From the NCBI GenBank assembly GCA_959347315.1, contig OY365814.1, positions 29,544,504 to 29,608,503 of the forward strand: a stretch of 64,000 nucleotides of DNA. Direction: 5' to 3'. Origin of the DNA: Bimastos eiseni. Taxonomy: Eukaryota; Annelida; Clitellata; Crassiclitellata; Lumbricidae. Below are positions 49,550 to 61,090 of this stretch, one piece after another. A model generated the notes under the pieces. The model saw only the letters and a program-made list of their open reading frames with translations. It did no database searches and was not told where the DNA came from. Within the stretch, counting starts at the first letter, position 1; each line of letters opens with the position of its first letter. Position numbers and translations under genes: made by a program.

Positions 49550-49830
49550 CGTGCTGGATAGTGTAGTGCTTAACGTGCTGGACTGTCATGCGAGAGGCAC
49601 GGGGTTCAAATTCCGGCCAACGCAGACATTTCGCTTGAGTTATCTGCTGAAACCACACCTCTGTCCAACTCAGCTATTATGAATCACTGACTGTACACTG
49701 TCAATGGAATGGTTAGACGAAGAGGGATAGGACTATTCACCCACTCTGGTATAGCCTACCGAGGCTAAGCAAAATAGAGTTCCTAGCACTTCATACCAAT
49801 GGTCACAGTTGGATTTCGAATTTACTCTAT
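49550..49830 (+). mobile_element. tRNA-like SINE, family B
   Basis: GTAGTGCTTAACGTGCTGG (A-box region) and GGGGTTCAAATTCC (B box), then CCAACTCAGCTATTATGA and TGTACACTGTCAATGG, in the same order as other family B copies. Confidence 0.6.
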
Positions 49831-50680
49831 TTTGTAAACTCTATTGGCTGTCGGCTCTATTGTCTATTCTATTACTAACTCTATTGTCATCTCTAGGGTG
49901 AAGGTTAAGCTTTGAGGGACTACAGTGGTGGTCTCTATTTACTTACACATTGTCAAAGAAAGATGAATAGTATAGCCATCCTTCGTTTCCAGGTTTGGGA
50001 CGGGCACTGCCAGTTCCATGCCGGTAAGCCTGCAGAGTACAGGCACTGGCGTAGCTCGGAACCAACATGAGAAAGATTCTCTGAACAAGTAAATGGAAAT
50101 AGTAAATTATCATCAGTCTGAAAAGTCTGAACTTAGAGCAGAAAGACCCAATAAAGTAAAATAATTCATTACGAAAATCAACATTCAGTTAAAGGAAATC
50201 TAAGTCACAAAATCTCAACATCGCTTTCATCTACAATCCCCCTCCACCCCAAATGTTTAGTTTCATCCATTCCATACTCTCCTCAAATTAACTTGCATTT
50301 TCGTCTCGGGTCCAGTCACTGTACTCAATAAAAGAAATGGTGCAAAACTTTTTGAAACTCTTTATTCCAAAACCCGCATACCTGGATATCTAAACTATAG
50401 TAATTACATAGCAAGCAACAGCTAACCAACATCTACAGCAGAAACCTTGCAGATAAGAGGCACTCGTACGTATCGTCATATAAGTGCATACACCAAAACA
50501 TGAACCGATACTTAATAAGGCACTTTCAGATGAAAAATTGTCTAAAAAACTCAAGCAAGTAAGTTACAAATACGAAAGAGTCCTGATCGCATAGTGAGCA
50601 GAAATATTTTTGCTTCGACACGCACGCATTGTAGACGTTTCGCTTGGCGTCTGCGGACAACCTCTCTGGCATGACGCAGT

Positions 50681-50755
50681 GCTCGTGAATAGGCTGGTGC
50701 CCTACACCCAGTTTTGGAGTGGCGCTTAATTAATTTGGCGATTACAATTACAGGC
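50681..50755 (-). mobile_element. LINE-like 3' tail family C
   Basis: GCTCGTGAATAGGCTGG, TGCCCTACACCCAG, GTGGCGCTTAATT and GATTACAATTA, as at 622. Confidence 0.5.
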
Positions 50756-51004
50756 GTAAGACTTCATGTACCATTACAACATGTAATACTAACATTCGAG
50801 GCTGGCGGTACAATTCGCGCCAGACGCATTACGTCTGTACATTACATGCAAAAGGCCTACGTGGCTTTGTGTTTGCTCTAAGCAGACTGAACATTACATT
50901 ACACTTGTTACAGACAACATGTGTAAGGTAATTGATATCAACTGTAGGCACTGAGCTTAGCACTCCAACGAGAAGTACAGTAACATTACTCGTGGCAGGT
51001 ACTT

Positions 51005-51255
51005 AATAATTATAATAATAATTAAAATAATAAATAAAATAATAATTAAAATAATAATTAAAATAATAAATAAAATAATAATTAAAATAATAATTAAAAT
51101 AATAAATAAAATAATAAATAAAATAATAATTAAAATAATAGTTAAAATAATAATTAAAATTATAATTAAAATAATAATTAAATTAATTATTAAAATAATT
51201 ATTAAAATAGTAATTAAAATAATAATTGAAATAATAATTAAAATAATAATAACAT
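51005..51255 (+). repeat. AATAATAATTAAA minisatellite
   Basis: ATAATTAAAAT/ATAAATAAAAT units repeated about 18 times. Confidence 0.85.
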
Positions 51256-51788
51256 TCTCTGCTAAATGTTGTTAAAATAATGCACACAAGCATTTATTGT
51301 GCGCCTCAAGAAACTACAGGAGGAAGTATACTGGGTTGATTTTAAGCGCACAACCGTTTGTCTCTTGACAACAAACCAGTTATTACTTAGAACGCGTTGC
51401 ATGAATCGACAACGGGTTGCAAATTGAACCTGAGTCATGCAGCAACGCGTCTGAACCCTTCACCAAGTAACGACACACTGTAAAACAAGAGAAACGACTG
51501 CAATCTTATTATAATAACGAAAAACCTTGCTACTGTGGCGCTGTATATTTTATGCCCATAAGGGAGAGAGCTGTCAAGTGTGACGCCCAGTTTACGTTCA
51601 CTAGCAGAGAAGCTACATTGTATGCATGGTAACTACTAAGTACTGTTAAAGGATGCTTTGTGGTGTAGTGTAAAGGCCTGTTGTGTAATGTCATGGTTTG
51701 TAGTGTAATGCAATGGCGTGTTGTGTAATAAGTTGTACTAATTGCGCATTAAATGGCCGGAATTGATGTTAATTGAATATGCATGGTG

Positions 51789-51841
<53 letters not shown>

Positions 51842-52049
51842 TGATGCGTGCATATATATATAATTATATGTGTGTGTTTTAATGCATTCGTGTACATATG
51901 GTTACACCTATGTATGTTAAATGTATGTTTTTAAGTACCGGTACACATGCGTGCATAAATGTATTCTTGTAGCACCAGAGCAACAGTTTCAAGCCCTGAA
52001 ATAGTTGCGTACACAAAAGACAAGTAGTACCGAAGCCCATTGTCGTAAT

Positions 52050-52215
52050 CTAATATGACAGCTCATTATTGTCCAAACCAAATCAAACGCTAATCAATCG
52101 TTTCACAGCTGCTGCAACTCGTCACAAATATTGCTGCATACATTGAGCGATAGAACTGGACGGTTCAATCGCATTGTTGAACTGGGTATATACCGATTGC
52201 TTCCCAAAATGACAT
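52050..52215 (+). repeat. dispersed repeat D, copy 1
   Basis: TTATTGTCCAAACCAA, ACAGCTGCTGCAACT, CAAATATTGC, TTGAGCGATAGAACT recur with drift at 55465-55615. Function and class unknown. Confidence 0.6.
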
Positions 52216-52529
52216 TGCTCTCAAGTCTGACGCAAAATCGTAAAATTGCAGTCGACGAGGAATAATTTCGATTGCAATAGTATCTGGCTTAGTTGCCTAC
52301 AATAAAGTTCCATTTAGCCAAGCAAATGCCACAAATTAATATAGATTAAAATGCTCAAGGAAGCTACTCAGAAAATAAAACGCCTCTCAACTTTATAGTG
52401 CGCCATATTCAGGGTCTTGGTATTCGCGTAGAAATTGCTCAATTTACTAGATCTACAGGATAAAATGGCCGTGCGTGTCCCTATATCACTATTACTGTAT
52501 CAATATGCATGTGTACACACGTGCGTGTG

Positions 52530-52570
52530 CGCTGCTAAAAATACTTATATAGCGCCTTTTCTTTAATCCA
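52530..52570 (-). mobile_element. LINE 3' signature
   Basis: CTTATATAGCGCCTTTTC, matching other LINE ends in the window. Confidence 0.35.
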
Positions 52571-52743
52571 CTCTTCAAGCAAAAACTAAACATTGAAAAA
52601 GCAAAAAAATAACCATAAAAGCGTAGGCTAATCTCTCAAGTTTCGTTTATTTGGCGCCTGTAAAGTGAAATGCACATCTAAAACTGCTTAACACGAATTG
52701 GCTGACACACGCAAGTAAGGTTTCGTAACAGTAATTGTAATCA

Positions 52744-52815
52744 GCGCTTGTGAATAAGCGGGTGCCCCGCGCTTGGCTTTCGTGTGACGCCTTAGAATTT
52801 AGAGCTCATGATTAT
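52744..52815 (-). mobile_element. LINE-like 3' tail family C
   Basis: GCGCTTGTGAATAAGCGGG and TGCCCCGCGCTTGGC, then diverged sequence, as at 622. Confidence 0.45.
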
Positions 52816-53554
52816 GCGTTTCCCTTTCTTGTACAGAGCTCGTAGCCGCTGATGGGAGGAACGCCACTAACAGCTCGATGCCGACTCCACAAATTTTGAT
52901 CGTTCGATTCGACAGCCAGAAGAGTAGCGCCATCCAACGATCGCCACCTTCTCTCACCAGGTGGCTCTACCTTCTCCTCGTCTTCTGTCTTCAATGTACA
53001 GTCAACGATTGCTTTCGACTCTACTCAGCCAACGGTGGTTAACAGCAAAGACACGAAACAAGGATGTGACCCTGAAGGAAGCTGACGTCAAAGGCCCTTA
53101 ACTTCAGTAAGTACCAACAGCCAGCTGGTACTTCAACCGACAAGTTTCTAGGCGCGCAGTCAGCAAGGTCGTATCGTGGAGAGAGGACCAATAAAAGTGA
53201 CTGTTTATGCAATTCTTACCGGTGTCATATAAAGGGAGTTTCTATTGCGAGTCACTTAGCGAAAGTAGGAAGTGACATGTCGTGTATACCGGTGCGTTTT
53301 AAGTAAATACACAGAGAGGCGTATAAGAAAAAAATATCACAAACTAAACGTTAAGCTACATTTTGATACGTTGTCTATTGTATTATTATAACTTCCTGAG
53401 TAATGCAACTGTTCTGCTTCTTTAAAGCCGTTATTGCTATTCTGGATATAATGCTTATGTTTGAGACAGATTTGCTATGAACAATAGGAACGGCTATTAG
53501 CAATGCGCCTTAATCAGAATAATCGTGCTAATCTGAATATTTGTATGCAATTGA

Positions 53555-53685
53555 ATATTCGTGAAAATTGAATATTCGTATAAAATTGAATATTCATCTA
53601 AATTAATTAATCATCAAAGTTGAATAATCATCAAAGTTGAATATTCATCAAAATTGAATATTCATCTAAATTGAATGTCCATCTG
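53555..53685 (+). repeat. 18-bp GAATATTCATCAAAATT minisatellite
   Basis: TTGAATATTCATCAAAA repeats about seven times with drift. Confidence 0.8.
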
Positions 53686-54697
53686 ATTGACAATTTCAAT
53701 AAATTTGATTAGCGAAGCGACTCAAGGAGCTCAGAGCTCAACAGCAGCCGTTGATTGTTTTACTTTAACCTGTGAAGACGACGTCGTCTGAATATCTTGA
53801 AATAGATCGAGCAAAGCTTAGCAGCTCTTTACAAATCTTTGAACACCGCTATAGCTACACTTATGACCAGCCCAGAAGTGCTACATGATTTTCGTAGCCT
53901 TATCGTTTGGTCTTAAATAATCAAGAACAGCGCATTTAAAGAATTTTACATAGGCTTATATCTCATAGATAGCCGAAGCCGCATTTCTAGACAAGAAAGT
54001 TTCAACGTTCAATTTCAATCAAGGAAGTGAACTTGATTTGTGGCGAACCTAAGGCTTTTAATAATGTCAACTGAACCGCTGATTCAGTTACACTTATGGT
54101 CTTTCCACATTATTACATTATTCTTTTCAAGATTCTAGAATATTTTTTGAACAAATATAAAGCGAATACAATAAACTCCGATTTGCCCCAAAACTATAAT
54201 GGAATTCTCACACTTTCAGTCAAAATTCTTGGACACTAATAGCAGCAATTTTTCGTATGTTAAATTCATCGACGGGGAGAAAAAAAGAGCAGTGAATAAC
54301 AGCATTTTTAGACAGAAAATATGCAGGAGAAGGCCTTATACATAACTCCCTTTATCCCGCATTATTTTCCATATTTGCCTACTCTCTCACCTGCACCCCG
54401 TGTTGAGGTCTTTGTAAAAACCCTACATGCTGCATCTTTGCATGTCTTCTTTAAGTTACAAGGCCCATGCCCTGCTTCCTTCATTCCTCCTGTTAATAGA
54501 TGCCCTCTTTCAATTGTCCACTATTTGTCTGTCTGTCTGTCTGCCTGCCTGTCTGTCTGTCTGTCTGTCCGTCTCTCTCTCTCGTTCTCTGTCACTTTCC
54601 CTCATATTGCATCTTTGAAGACTTTTTATGCGTCGGACTATGTCTATAAAGAGACGTTGTCGTAGGAACGTTGACGGTAAAGACGTATGAATGAAGC

Positions 54698-54872
54698 TCA
54701 AAGACGGTTCCGTCCATCTTGTAGTTGCTGCTGCTTTTGCTGTTGATGTAATTTCGTCTGATTCTGGTTAATAACCGTCTTTGACAGAGGTGCACCGGTT
54801 CGGCGCTTGTGAGGTATGCCTGGTTTTGCCCCTCGTTTACCCTTCTTGATGAATTGCGGTGACGTTATAAAT
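54698..54872 (-). CDS. ETS-factor C-terminal exon
   Basis: Acceptor CATGACAG; encodes F-ITSPQ then a basic stretch ([14 protein letters not shown]) and a Gln-rich end (HQQQKQQQ), stop TGA. The first residue completes LTYR-F, the usual end of the ETS fold. The basic run may add to the nuclear localisation signal. Confidence 0.8.
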
Positions 54873-57800
54873 CTGTCATGAAAACAACAAAACAATTCAT
54901 TAACAAACAATAATGCAATGGTCACAGTTACAATGCAGTGCAGTGGAACTTGAATTTTGACTGAAAATATCGCTCCTTCAAAATGCCAACTCAAAGACGC
55001 TCTCAACGTTGGCCTAAATGATGTTGAATGTCATTTCATACGGATATCTTACATTGGTATTATGAGCGAGTATCTAATTTTTATCAATGTTGCGATCTCT
55101 CTTTGCTTACGCTCTCGTTTTTTGACAACGTCAGGATTCTTCAGCGACTGACTGTAACGAGTCTCATAATATTCTCATGATATTCAATATGCTGTTGATG
55201 CAATTTAATTACTTGTTGACAGTTGACTTCATGACTGTTAAATTAAAACCAACAATTAAAGTTGTAATTGTGATGAAACAGGTTTTCAATAAAACTACTT
55301 TGTTATTGTTGACGGTTGATATTAGATATCAATAGTTCATCTCTCATGACCAGGATTGTTGTTTAAGTCTACTACGCAGACTTCGTATTATTATAGGCCT
55401 GTAATTTTATGCCACCTCTTCATCACAGATTTGCACTGGTTTTTTCGCGAATGCGTTTTCAATCACTTTACTATTGTCCGAACCAACTCGATCGTTAATA
55501 ATTTATTCGTTGAACAGCTGCTTCAATTTGTTGTAAATATTGCCGTACATCTTGAGCGATAGAACTTCATAGTCCAATCGTACTGCTGAATTGTGTAGAC
55601 CGTTTGCTTCCTAAAAAAACAGCTGCTTTTATTTTAGTCGGATAGTTTACTTTAGGCGGGGACTTATGGGGGCACAGAAGGGACGGTACACTCCAAAATT
55701 TCAGGTGCAGATGTTCATCCTCTTTTCTGCATCCATGTTTGGGAATTAAAATATTTTGTCAACTTGTCCCCCAAAACGCTATTTTTTTCGATATGTGAAA
55801 TTTGCTTAAATGGACAGCTATGACATTTACAGACAAAAGAGCCTAGAATAATATTATGCCATAAGAGACTCGATATGACATTGTGACGCAAACCACCAAG
55901 TTGGGTCAATTTTATCGTCATCGACGTTAATGTTTAGTCCATGTTTTCATTCACATTGCTTGTGACTCATGAGTTGATCAATACAGTTGTGGAAATGATT
56001 GAGAAATAATTATACCCGGTGTACTCCTACCCACAGTTGTCGCTCCGTTTCATTTTCAACAAATGGCAATAAATATGATGTTCTCTTCTTGAAATATGTT
56101 TGCTTTTTTCCATATGTATGTCTTCTTCATAGCTGTAATAAACTTATATACAAACAGGACGTGATACTGTCTGACCGCATACTTTGGACACTCAAACTAG
56201 TTACACGACGTAAGGGACTGTTCCCTTCCCGTGTGTTGTTGATCTTTGCACGTGATCATGTGTCAAGGCTGTCAAAAACTGTGAATCTCAACAGTATGTG
56301 TGCTACGCTGCTGGCAAGTTTCCCATATGAAATATATGGACTTGGCGGCCTATTATTGGCTGAGTAGGCACTTGCAACGCGTAGAACACGTTGTGTTTGA
56401 GTCGCCTGTCCTGCAACGGTTACTGTGTAGACCTACTACGAACCTTAAGAAGTCCTTTGTAAGCGTATTCGTAAATTCCAAACATTTAAAGCGCCACTCA
56501 AACACAGGGTAATTATATGTGATACTTGTATGAAATGAAACCTGTCGAATTCGATACCTGTATAACATAATACCTGTATGACGTGACACCTGTACAATAT
56601 CACACCTGGATGATGTGATACCTGTACGATAACATCGTGTTCTATATTATAACACATGGATGATGTAATTACGTGTACCTGTATAATATTATACTTGTTT
56701 GATAGAATACAATACCTGCATGATGTGATGCACTGATGCTTGTATGATATAATACATGTATGATGTGATATTTATAAGATGCTCTACCTTGTTACCTGTA
56801 TGATATAATACCTGTGTCGTATAATAACCGTATCATACAATACCTGTATAATGTTTATAATGTGTTACCTGTACGTAAGTCGTTTCCCTGGAACTTTTGC
56901 GATGATGTTCATTTTGTAGTAATATCTTAGGGCTCGAGACAGTTTTTCGTAGGTCATGCCAGGTTTGCACTTTTCGATACCCCACAGTTCAGCCAGTTCA
57001 TCGGGGTCAACGATCTGGAAGGTCAGCCGCTCTCTGTCCTCCCAGCTGACACACTTAGCCGTCTTGCAGTTCAACAGCTCTGCCAGAAACTTCCATAGCA
57101 AGCGATCTGTGGGAAATTTACAAATGAAGTGTAAGGCAATAACTTACTACAATATTCTTTGTTATGCATTTGCAATGTAGGCCAACGTGTGAAGACGCAT
57201 TTATTTCAGAACTGTTAGGTAACTTCGGTAAGCGCCCTCGTGAGGTTCTTTTAGGGCGCTATATAAATGTTCATATACATATATACATACATACGTGTAC
57301 CCTGGTAGTGAATTTCTGATGCAAGCACGTATAAGCTTATGTATCAAGCATGTATCCATGTTTCTATGTATGTGTTTCTGTATATATGTTTTTAATGATG
57401 TAATGCCACCCGGGAATGAGATGAGTGGAGGTGGTTTTCTGTTGCCTTTATTGTGCAATGCACAATCCACAAAAGATGCCGCTACGCCACCCTGTCTCAC
57501 AGGAAAAATACATGTAGATGGTACAAACACACATATTTACTTACGTTCATTCATACATACATACATACATACATACATACATACATACATACATACATAC
57601 ATACATACATACATAATTATTAGAACCATACGAATATAACTTTTCATGGATCCTGTCTATACAGCGTTCAACCAATTATTAAATTCGCTAAAACCGATTA
57701 AGAGACCGATTATTTCTTTTGTTAGTCTAACTTAAACCTAAATGCAAAATAAGTGCGTGCTTTGTTACTTGCACTCGCCATGACAAAAAAATAGTGGGTG

Positions 57801-59964
57801 GATATCAAATATTACTCAGCAGTTGGATGATTGGCCACAAGACAAGTACATGGTAATTTAAGATCATCTGGCGATGGGCGAGCCGCTAATGCTAATAAAA
57901 TTGGTACATCAGCACCGATTATGTTTATGAAACCGATTACACCGATTGTTCTAAAAATTCTAAATAATCGACCGGATTAATCGGAACGGCTCTAAGTTAT
58001 GCCCAAACACATCCATACAAAGTAACATTACATTATTTATGCATGCACTGTACACACATTAATATTCATACATGGCAGCGTACACATTGCAATTTCGTGG
58101 TTCAGAAAAAGGAAGCTGATGACCTTACCGGAAGTGGATAGATTCAGGTGAATCTTGGGATTTCCTTCCGGTGTGGGACTTGTCGTCGAGACTTGAGACA
58201 TCAATGGCGACCAATTGGTAGTCGCTTCGTTTGAAGTCGATACCACTAATTAGTCGAACACAAAGTCGAGATCAGAATAATTATTAAAAGGATCGTTTTA
58301 AAATTAAACGAGCTGCTCTACAGTCGTCTGCTGGTTAGTGCGCTAGACTGCCACAGTTGAAGTCGCAGGTTCGAATCCCGTTCAGGGAAAAAGAGTTTTC
58401 AGAGATTGCTCTTGTAATTGACTACTATCTGTAGCGAAGTCGACTACGGAGTGAGTCGGCCTACCCCTATAGTACACGTCAGTGAGAAGGTCAGACAATG
58501 AAAGAGAGGTGTGGACACTCATCCTTCAAAGTCGAGACTTAGTAGCTGGAGCTGTTAAGTGCGTTTCATCTGCATATTTAACTCATCTGAAAGATTGACG
58601 TCTGTCCTAAACTGGACAGGCATCCTGCTATTACCTGTGGATCGAACACAGTTCAACTCTGTTCTCAGGTGAGGCTAATGGTGAACGATCAGCAGATAAA
58701 TGATTGAAGGTAAATTGATTGAAGATAAATGATCGATAGACAAATCATCGCAAGTTAACTGATCGAATGATAGATAAATAATAATTGATCGATAGATAAT
58801 TCATCAGATTATAATTGATCAATAGATATATTCACTCTATAGATAACAAATCGAAATGTAAATGATCGATACATAACTGATCATGTGATACGTGATCAAC
58901 GGATACTGAAGCTAAAGGTAAATGATCGAAAGATAAATGATTGAAGGTAAATGATCGAAAGATAAATGATGATTGAAGGTAAATGATCGAAAGATAAATG
59001 ATGATTGAAGGTAAATGATCGAAATGAGTCTCTTATTGTCTTTACTTACAGTTCGGCGTCAGTCTTTGATCTCTTCCAGTCTCTTCGTTTCCGATGGTTG
59101 TTACGGATGTTGGTGAATCGCAGTAGATGGTAGCAGACGAGGATGCCAGCGAGATGCTTGATGCGGGTACTGAGGATGGAGACGGCGTGCAGCAGCCGTA
59201 CATTGAGGATGGAACCGTCGTAGGCGGGGCTGGTGATGTCGTTGGCGACAGCAAATATGATGTAGACGACGACAACGACGAATGATAACTCGGCAGTTCC
59301 GTCGTATGCTGAGGAGATGTCTTTGGCGATGAAGATGGCGTCATCGTCGAGAGAGTCGAAGGGAAGAGTGACGATGATAATCTTGGCGACAACAACGACG
59401 AGGACGAGGACGACGACGATGATAAGAGTGATGATGGAGGGGAGGCGGAGGGCGTCGGAATGCTCCGCTTTAGATCGTAGGGTAGGGGTATGAGAAGAGG
59501 CAGGTAGGTGGAGTGCAGAGACGAGGTATGCAGATGAGACTGACCGTTGTCCTCTGCGGGGAAAGGGACGTCCACCCGGTCATGTGATCGCATCGAATCA
59601 AATGTCGCTGACCCTGGAGAGATTAAAGGTCGGTTCAAGGCCGAGTCAAAGGTCGACGGCCCTTGATTCAAAGGTAGCGTTCGGTTCAAGGCAGGATCGA
59701 GGGTCGGCGATCTAAACAGAGGGAATGGCTGCGACGTGTATAGGTGGAACGTGGGTGTTCCGGTGAAGAGTGGAGGCTGTGGAGAGGGCGATTGTGGCGA
59801 CGTATGCCTTGACCTGGTGATCTTGAGGTTAAGAGGCTCACTGCTGCTGTCCACCACGTGCTTGTATTCGACATCCTGCTGATGCTCTGATCGATGGAAG
59901 GACGGGTCGAACCAATGATCTTCGACCTCAAGGTTCATCGCCTTCCGCTTCAATGTCGATGTAT
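54698..59964 (-). CDS. ETS-domain transcription factor, Yan/TEL (ETV6/7)-like, 3' four exons (partial)
   Basis: Exons in order: 59964-59050, 58245-58129, 57106-56869, 54872-54698, all GT/AG with closing phases; they encode 481 C-terminal residues ending in TGA. The ETS domain begins [12 protein letters not shown] and includes [46 protein letters not shown] and [11 protein letters not shown]. The RLLW start, IVDP and MTYEK match the Yan/TEL group better than ELK, ERF or GABPA. Yan/TEL proteins are repressors controlled by MAPK and carry an N-terminal PNT/SAM domain; no PNT exon was seen between 60.0 and 64.0 kb, so the 5' end probably lies to the right. Confidence 0.88.
55465..55615 (+). repeat. 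dispersed repeat D, copy 2
   Basis: CTATTGTCCGAACCAACT, AACAGCTGCTTCAATT, GTAAATATTGCCGTACA, CTTGAGCGATAGAACTTC match copy 1 in order, then both end before GCTTCC. Confidence 0.6.
56515..56868 (+). repeat. GATACCTGTATGATGT minisatellite
   Basis: Units of about 13-14 bases (ACCTGTATGATGTGAT) run up to the donor of the ETS-domain exon; the CAG|GTAACA donor itself is spelled partly by a repeat-like unit (TTACCTGTA on the plus strand). Confidence 0.85.
56869..57106 (-). CDS. ETS DNA-binding domain exon
   Basis: Acceptor TTTCCCACAG, donor CAG|GTAACA. Contains nearly the whole winged helix-turn-helix, including the recognition helix with the two invariant Arg (SRALRYYYK). Reading through the donor gives an immediate TAA, so intron retention would still yield a complete DNA-binding domain lacking the C-terminal tail. 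Confidence 0.93.
57185..57275 (+). mobile_element. LINE 3' end fragment
   Basis: GTGAAGACGCATTTATTTCA and GGGCGCTATATAAATGTTC are a short LINE 3' terminus next to the ETS-domain exon, on the opposite strand. Confidence 0.55.
57548..57614 (+). repeat. (CATA) microsatellite
   Basis: Pure CATA run of 16 units or more. Confidence 0.95.
58129..58245 (-). CDS. ETS-factor short linker exon
   Basis: 117 nt, phase 1-1, encoding a Ser/Thr-rich stretch ([26 protein letters not shown]). Its acceptor (CTAATTAG) and donor (GTAAGG) are good and it could be skipped without frame change, since both neighbours are phase 1. Confidence 0.78.
58320..58690 (+). mobile_element. tRNA-like SINE, third type
   Basis: CTGGTTAGTGCGCTAGACTG and GCAGGTTCGAATCCC form clear A and B boxes. 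The body differs from families A and B. It lies in an intron of the ETS gene. Confidence 0.6.
58685..59025 (+). repeat. GATAAATGATCGAAAG minisatellite
   Basis: TAAATGATCGAAAGATAAAT and variants over 340 bases within an ETS intron, stopping about 25 bases short of the exon donor. Confidence 0.85.
59050..59964 (-). CDS. ETS-factor Ser/Pro-rich linker exon
   Basis: 915 nt, phase 1 in and phase 1 out. It encodes a low-complexity, Ser/Thr/Pro-rich region with many SP/TP pairs ([28 protein letters not shown]), expected MAPK targets in Yan-like repressors, and EPLNLK, loosely like a CtBP-binding PxDLS motif. An open frame continues upstream to an ATG at 60151, but that part is SINE sequence and the acceptor GTGGCAG at 59965-59971 marks the true exon start. 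Confidence 0.82.
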
Positions 59965-60031
59965 CTGCCACAGGAAACATTCGGCTGATGTTATCGCAAC
60001 GGCATATGATGTTTGGATGATGTGTTGTGAT

Positions 60032-60260
60032 GCGTGGCACGGTGGTCGATTGGTTAGAGCGGTCGACCTGTAACGCGGTGAGTGCGGGTTCGATCTTCGT
60101 CCGAGAAGTCACTGTGTAGGGACCGACCTTGAGCATGTCCTTTGCACACAATTGCTCTGAATTACAACTGCAGTTGCGCCGCCGAGGAGTGTTTGGGCAC
60201 TTCAGAACTAATTGTTAGAAGTATGAGATAAAATTACAGTTGTATTGTATTGTATTGCAT
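60032..60260 (+). mobile_element. tRNA-derived SINE, family A, copy 3
   Basis: Starts GTGGCACGGTGGTCGATTGG with A and B boxes and the shared body, ending in a TGTAT repeat. Inserted just upstream of the Ser/Pro-rich exon of the ETS gene, where its antisense adds a false 62-codon extension to that frame. Confidence 0.82.
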
Positions 60261-60309
60261 TACAGAAAAACCGGTCAAATGGTCTAGGAGACTCAATATT
60301 ACAGCTTTG

Positions 60310-60939
60310 CATACTTGCATACATGCACACAAATACATACACATTCATGCATACACATATTCATACGTACACACGTGTATGCATACATACATACATACAT
60401 ACATACATGCACACATTGACACTTACATATGTACAAGCATGTATGCATACATTTACACGTATATACACATATAGAAACATACACACATACATACATAGAT
60501 TCATAATTGTGATTGTAATTGAACATTTATATAGCGCCACTTGAATCAGAGAAGCTCACGACAAAACACATAGCTAAACGGAAAACAGGAAAATCTTCAG
60601 GCGCTTCCGAAAGGCAGCAGGGAAAGAGAGCAGCTATTTCCGAAAAGGAAGGGGAGGCTGATTCAACTGTGGGACCCACGTAGGCGACATTCCTGGACAT
60701 TTACACATACATTAACACAGGCATACATGCATTCGTACATAAATACATACATACATAGATATATACATACATACATACATACATACATACATACATACAT
60801 ACATAAATACATAGATATATACATACATACATACATACATACATACATACATACATACATACATACATACATACATACATACATACATACATACATAAAT
60901 ACATAGATATATACATACATACATACATACATACATACA

Positions 60940-60971
<32 letters not shown>

Positions 60972-61090
60972 GACATACCTTCATTCACCCTTTCATACAT
61001 ACTTCTATGCATGCATTCATAGGCCTACATATTGACAGGCATGCACACACATACATTAATACAATGCATGCATACAGCACACGCATACAT
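60310..61090 (+). repeat. (CATA) microsatellite block
   Basis: Two CATA-rich stretches flank a LINE 3' fragment; 60745-60970 holds near-pure arrays punctuated by ATACATAGATATATACATAC, itself duplicated. Confidence 0.9.
60505..60690 (-). mobile_element. LINE 3' end fragment
   Basis: AATTGAACATTTATATAGCG then CAGAGAAGCTCACGAC; 3' end signature plus adjoining body upstream of the ETS exons. Confidence 0.5.

Larger units (their letters stand above)
49831..54697. other. intergenic, no gene recognised
   Basis: Contains the repeats listed separately. Includes the probable 3' UTR of the ETS gene at its right side; no poly(A) signal could be chosen with confidence. Confidence 0.4.

Noticed and set aside
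58320..58400. tRNA gene
   Set aside because: A and B boxes are present, but the cloverleaf is not convincing and a SINE body follows; the same holds for the family A copies.
59965..60151. N-terminal 62-codon extension of the ETS exon frame up to an ATG
   Set aside because: It is antisense SINE sequence at its start, and a good acceptor at 59965-59971 lies inside it, in the right phase.
60663..61012. Long minus frames of about 100 codons with MYVC repeats
   Set aside because: Pure translation of the (CATA) microsatellite.
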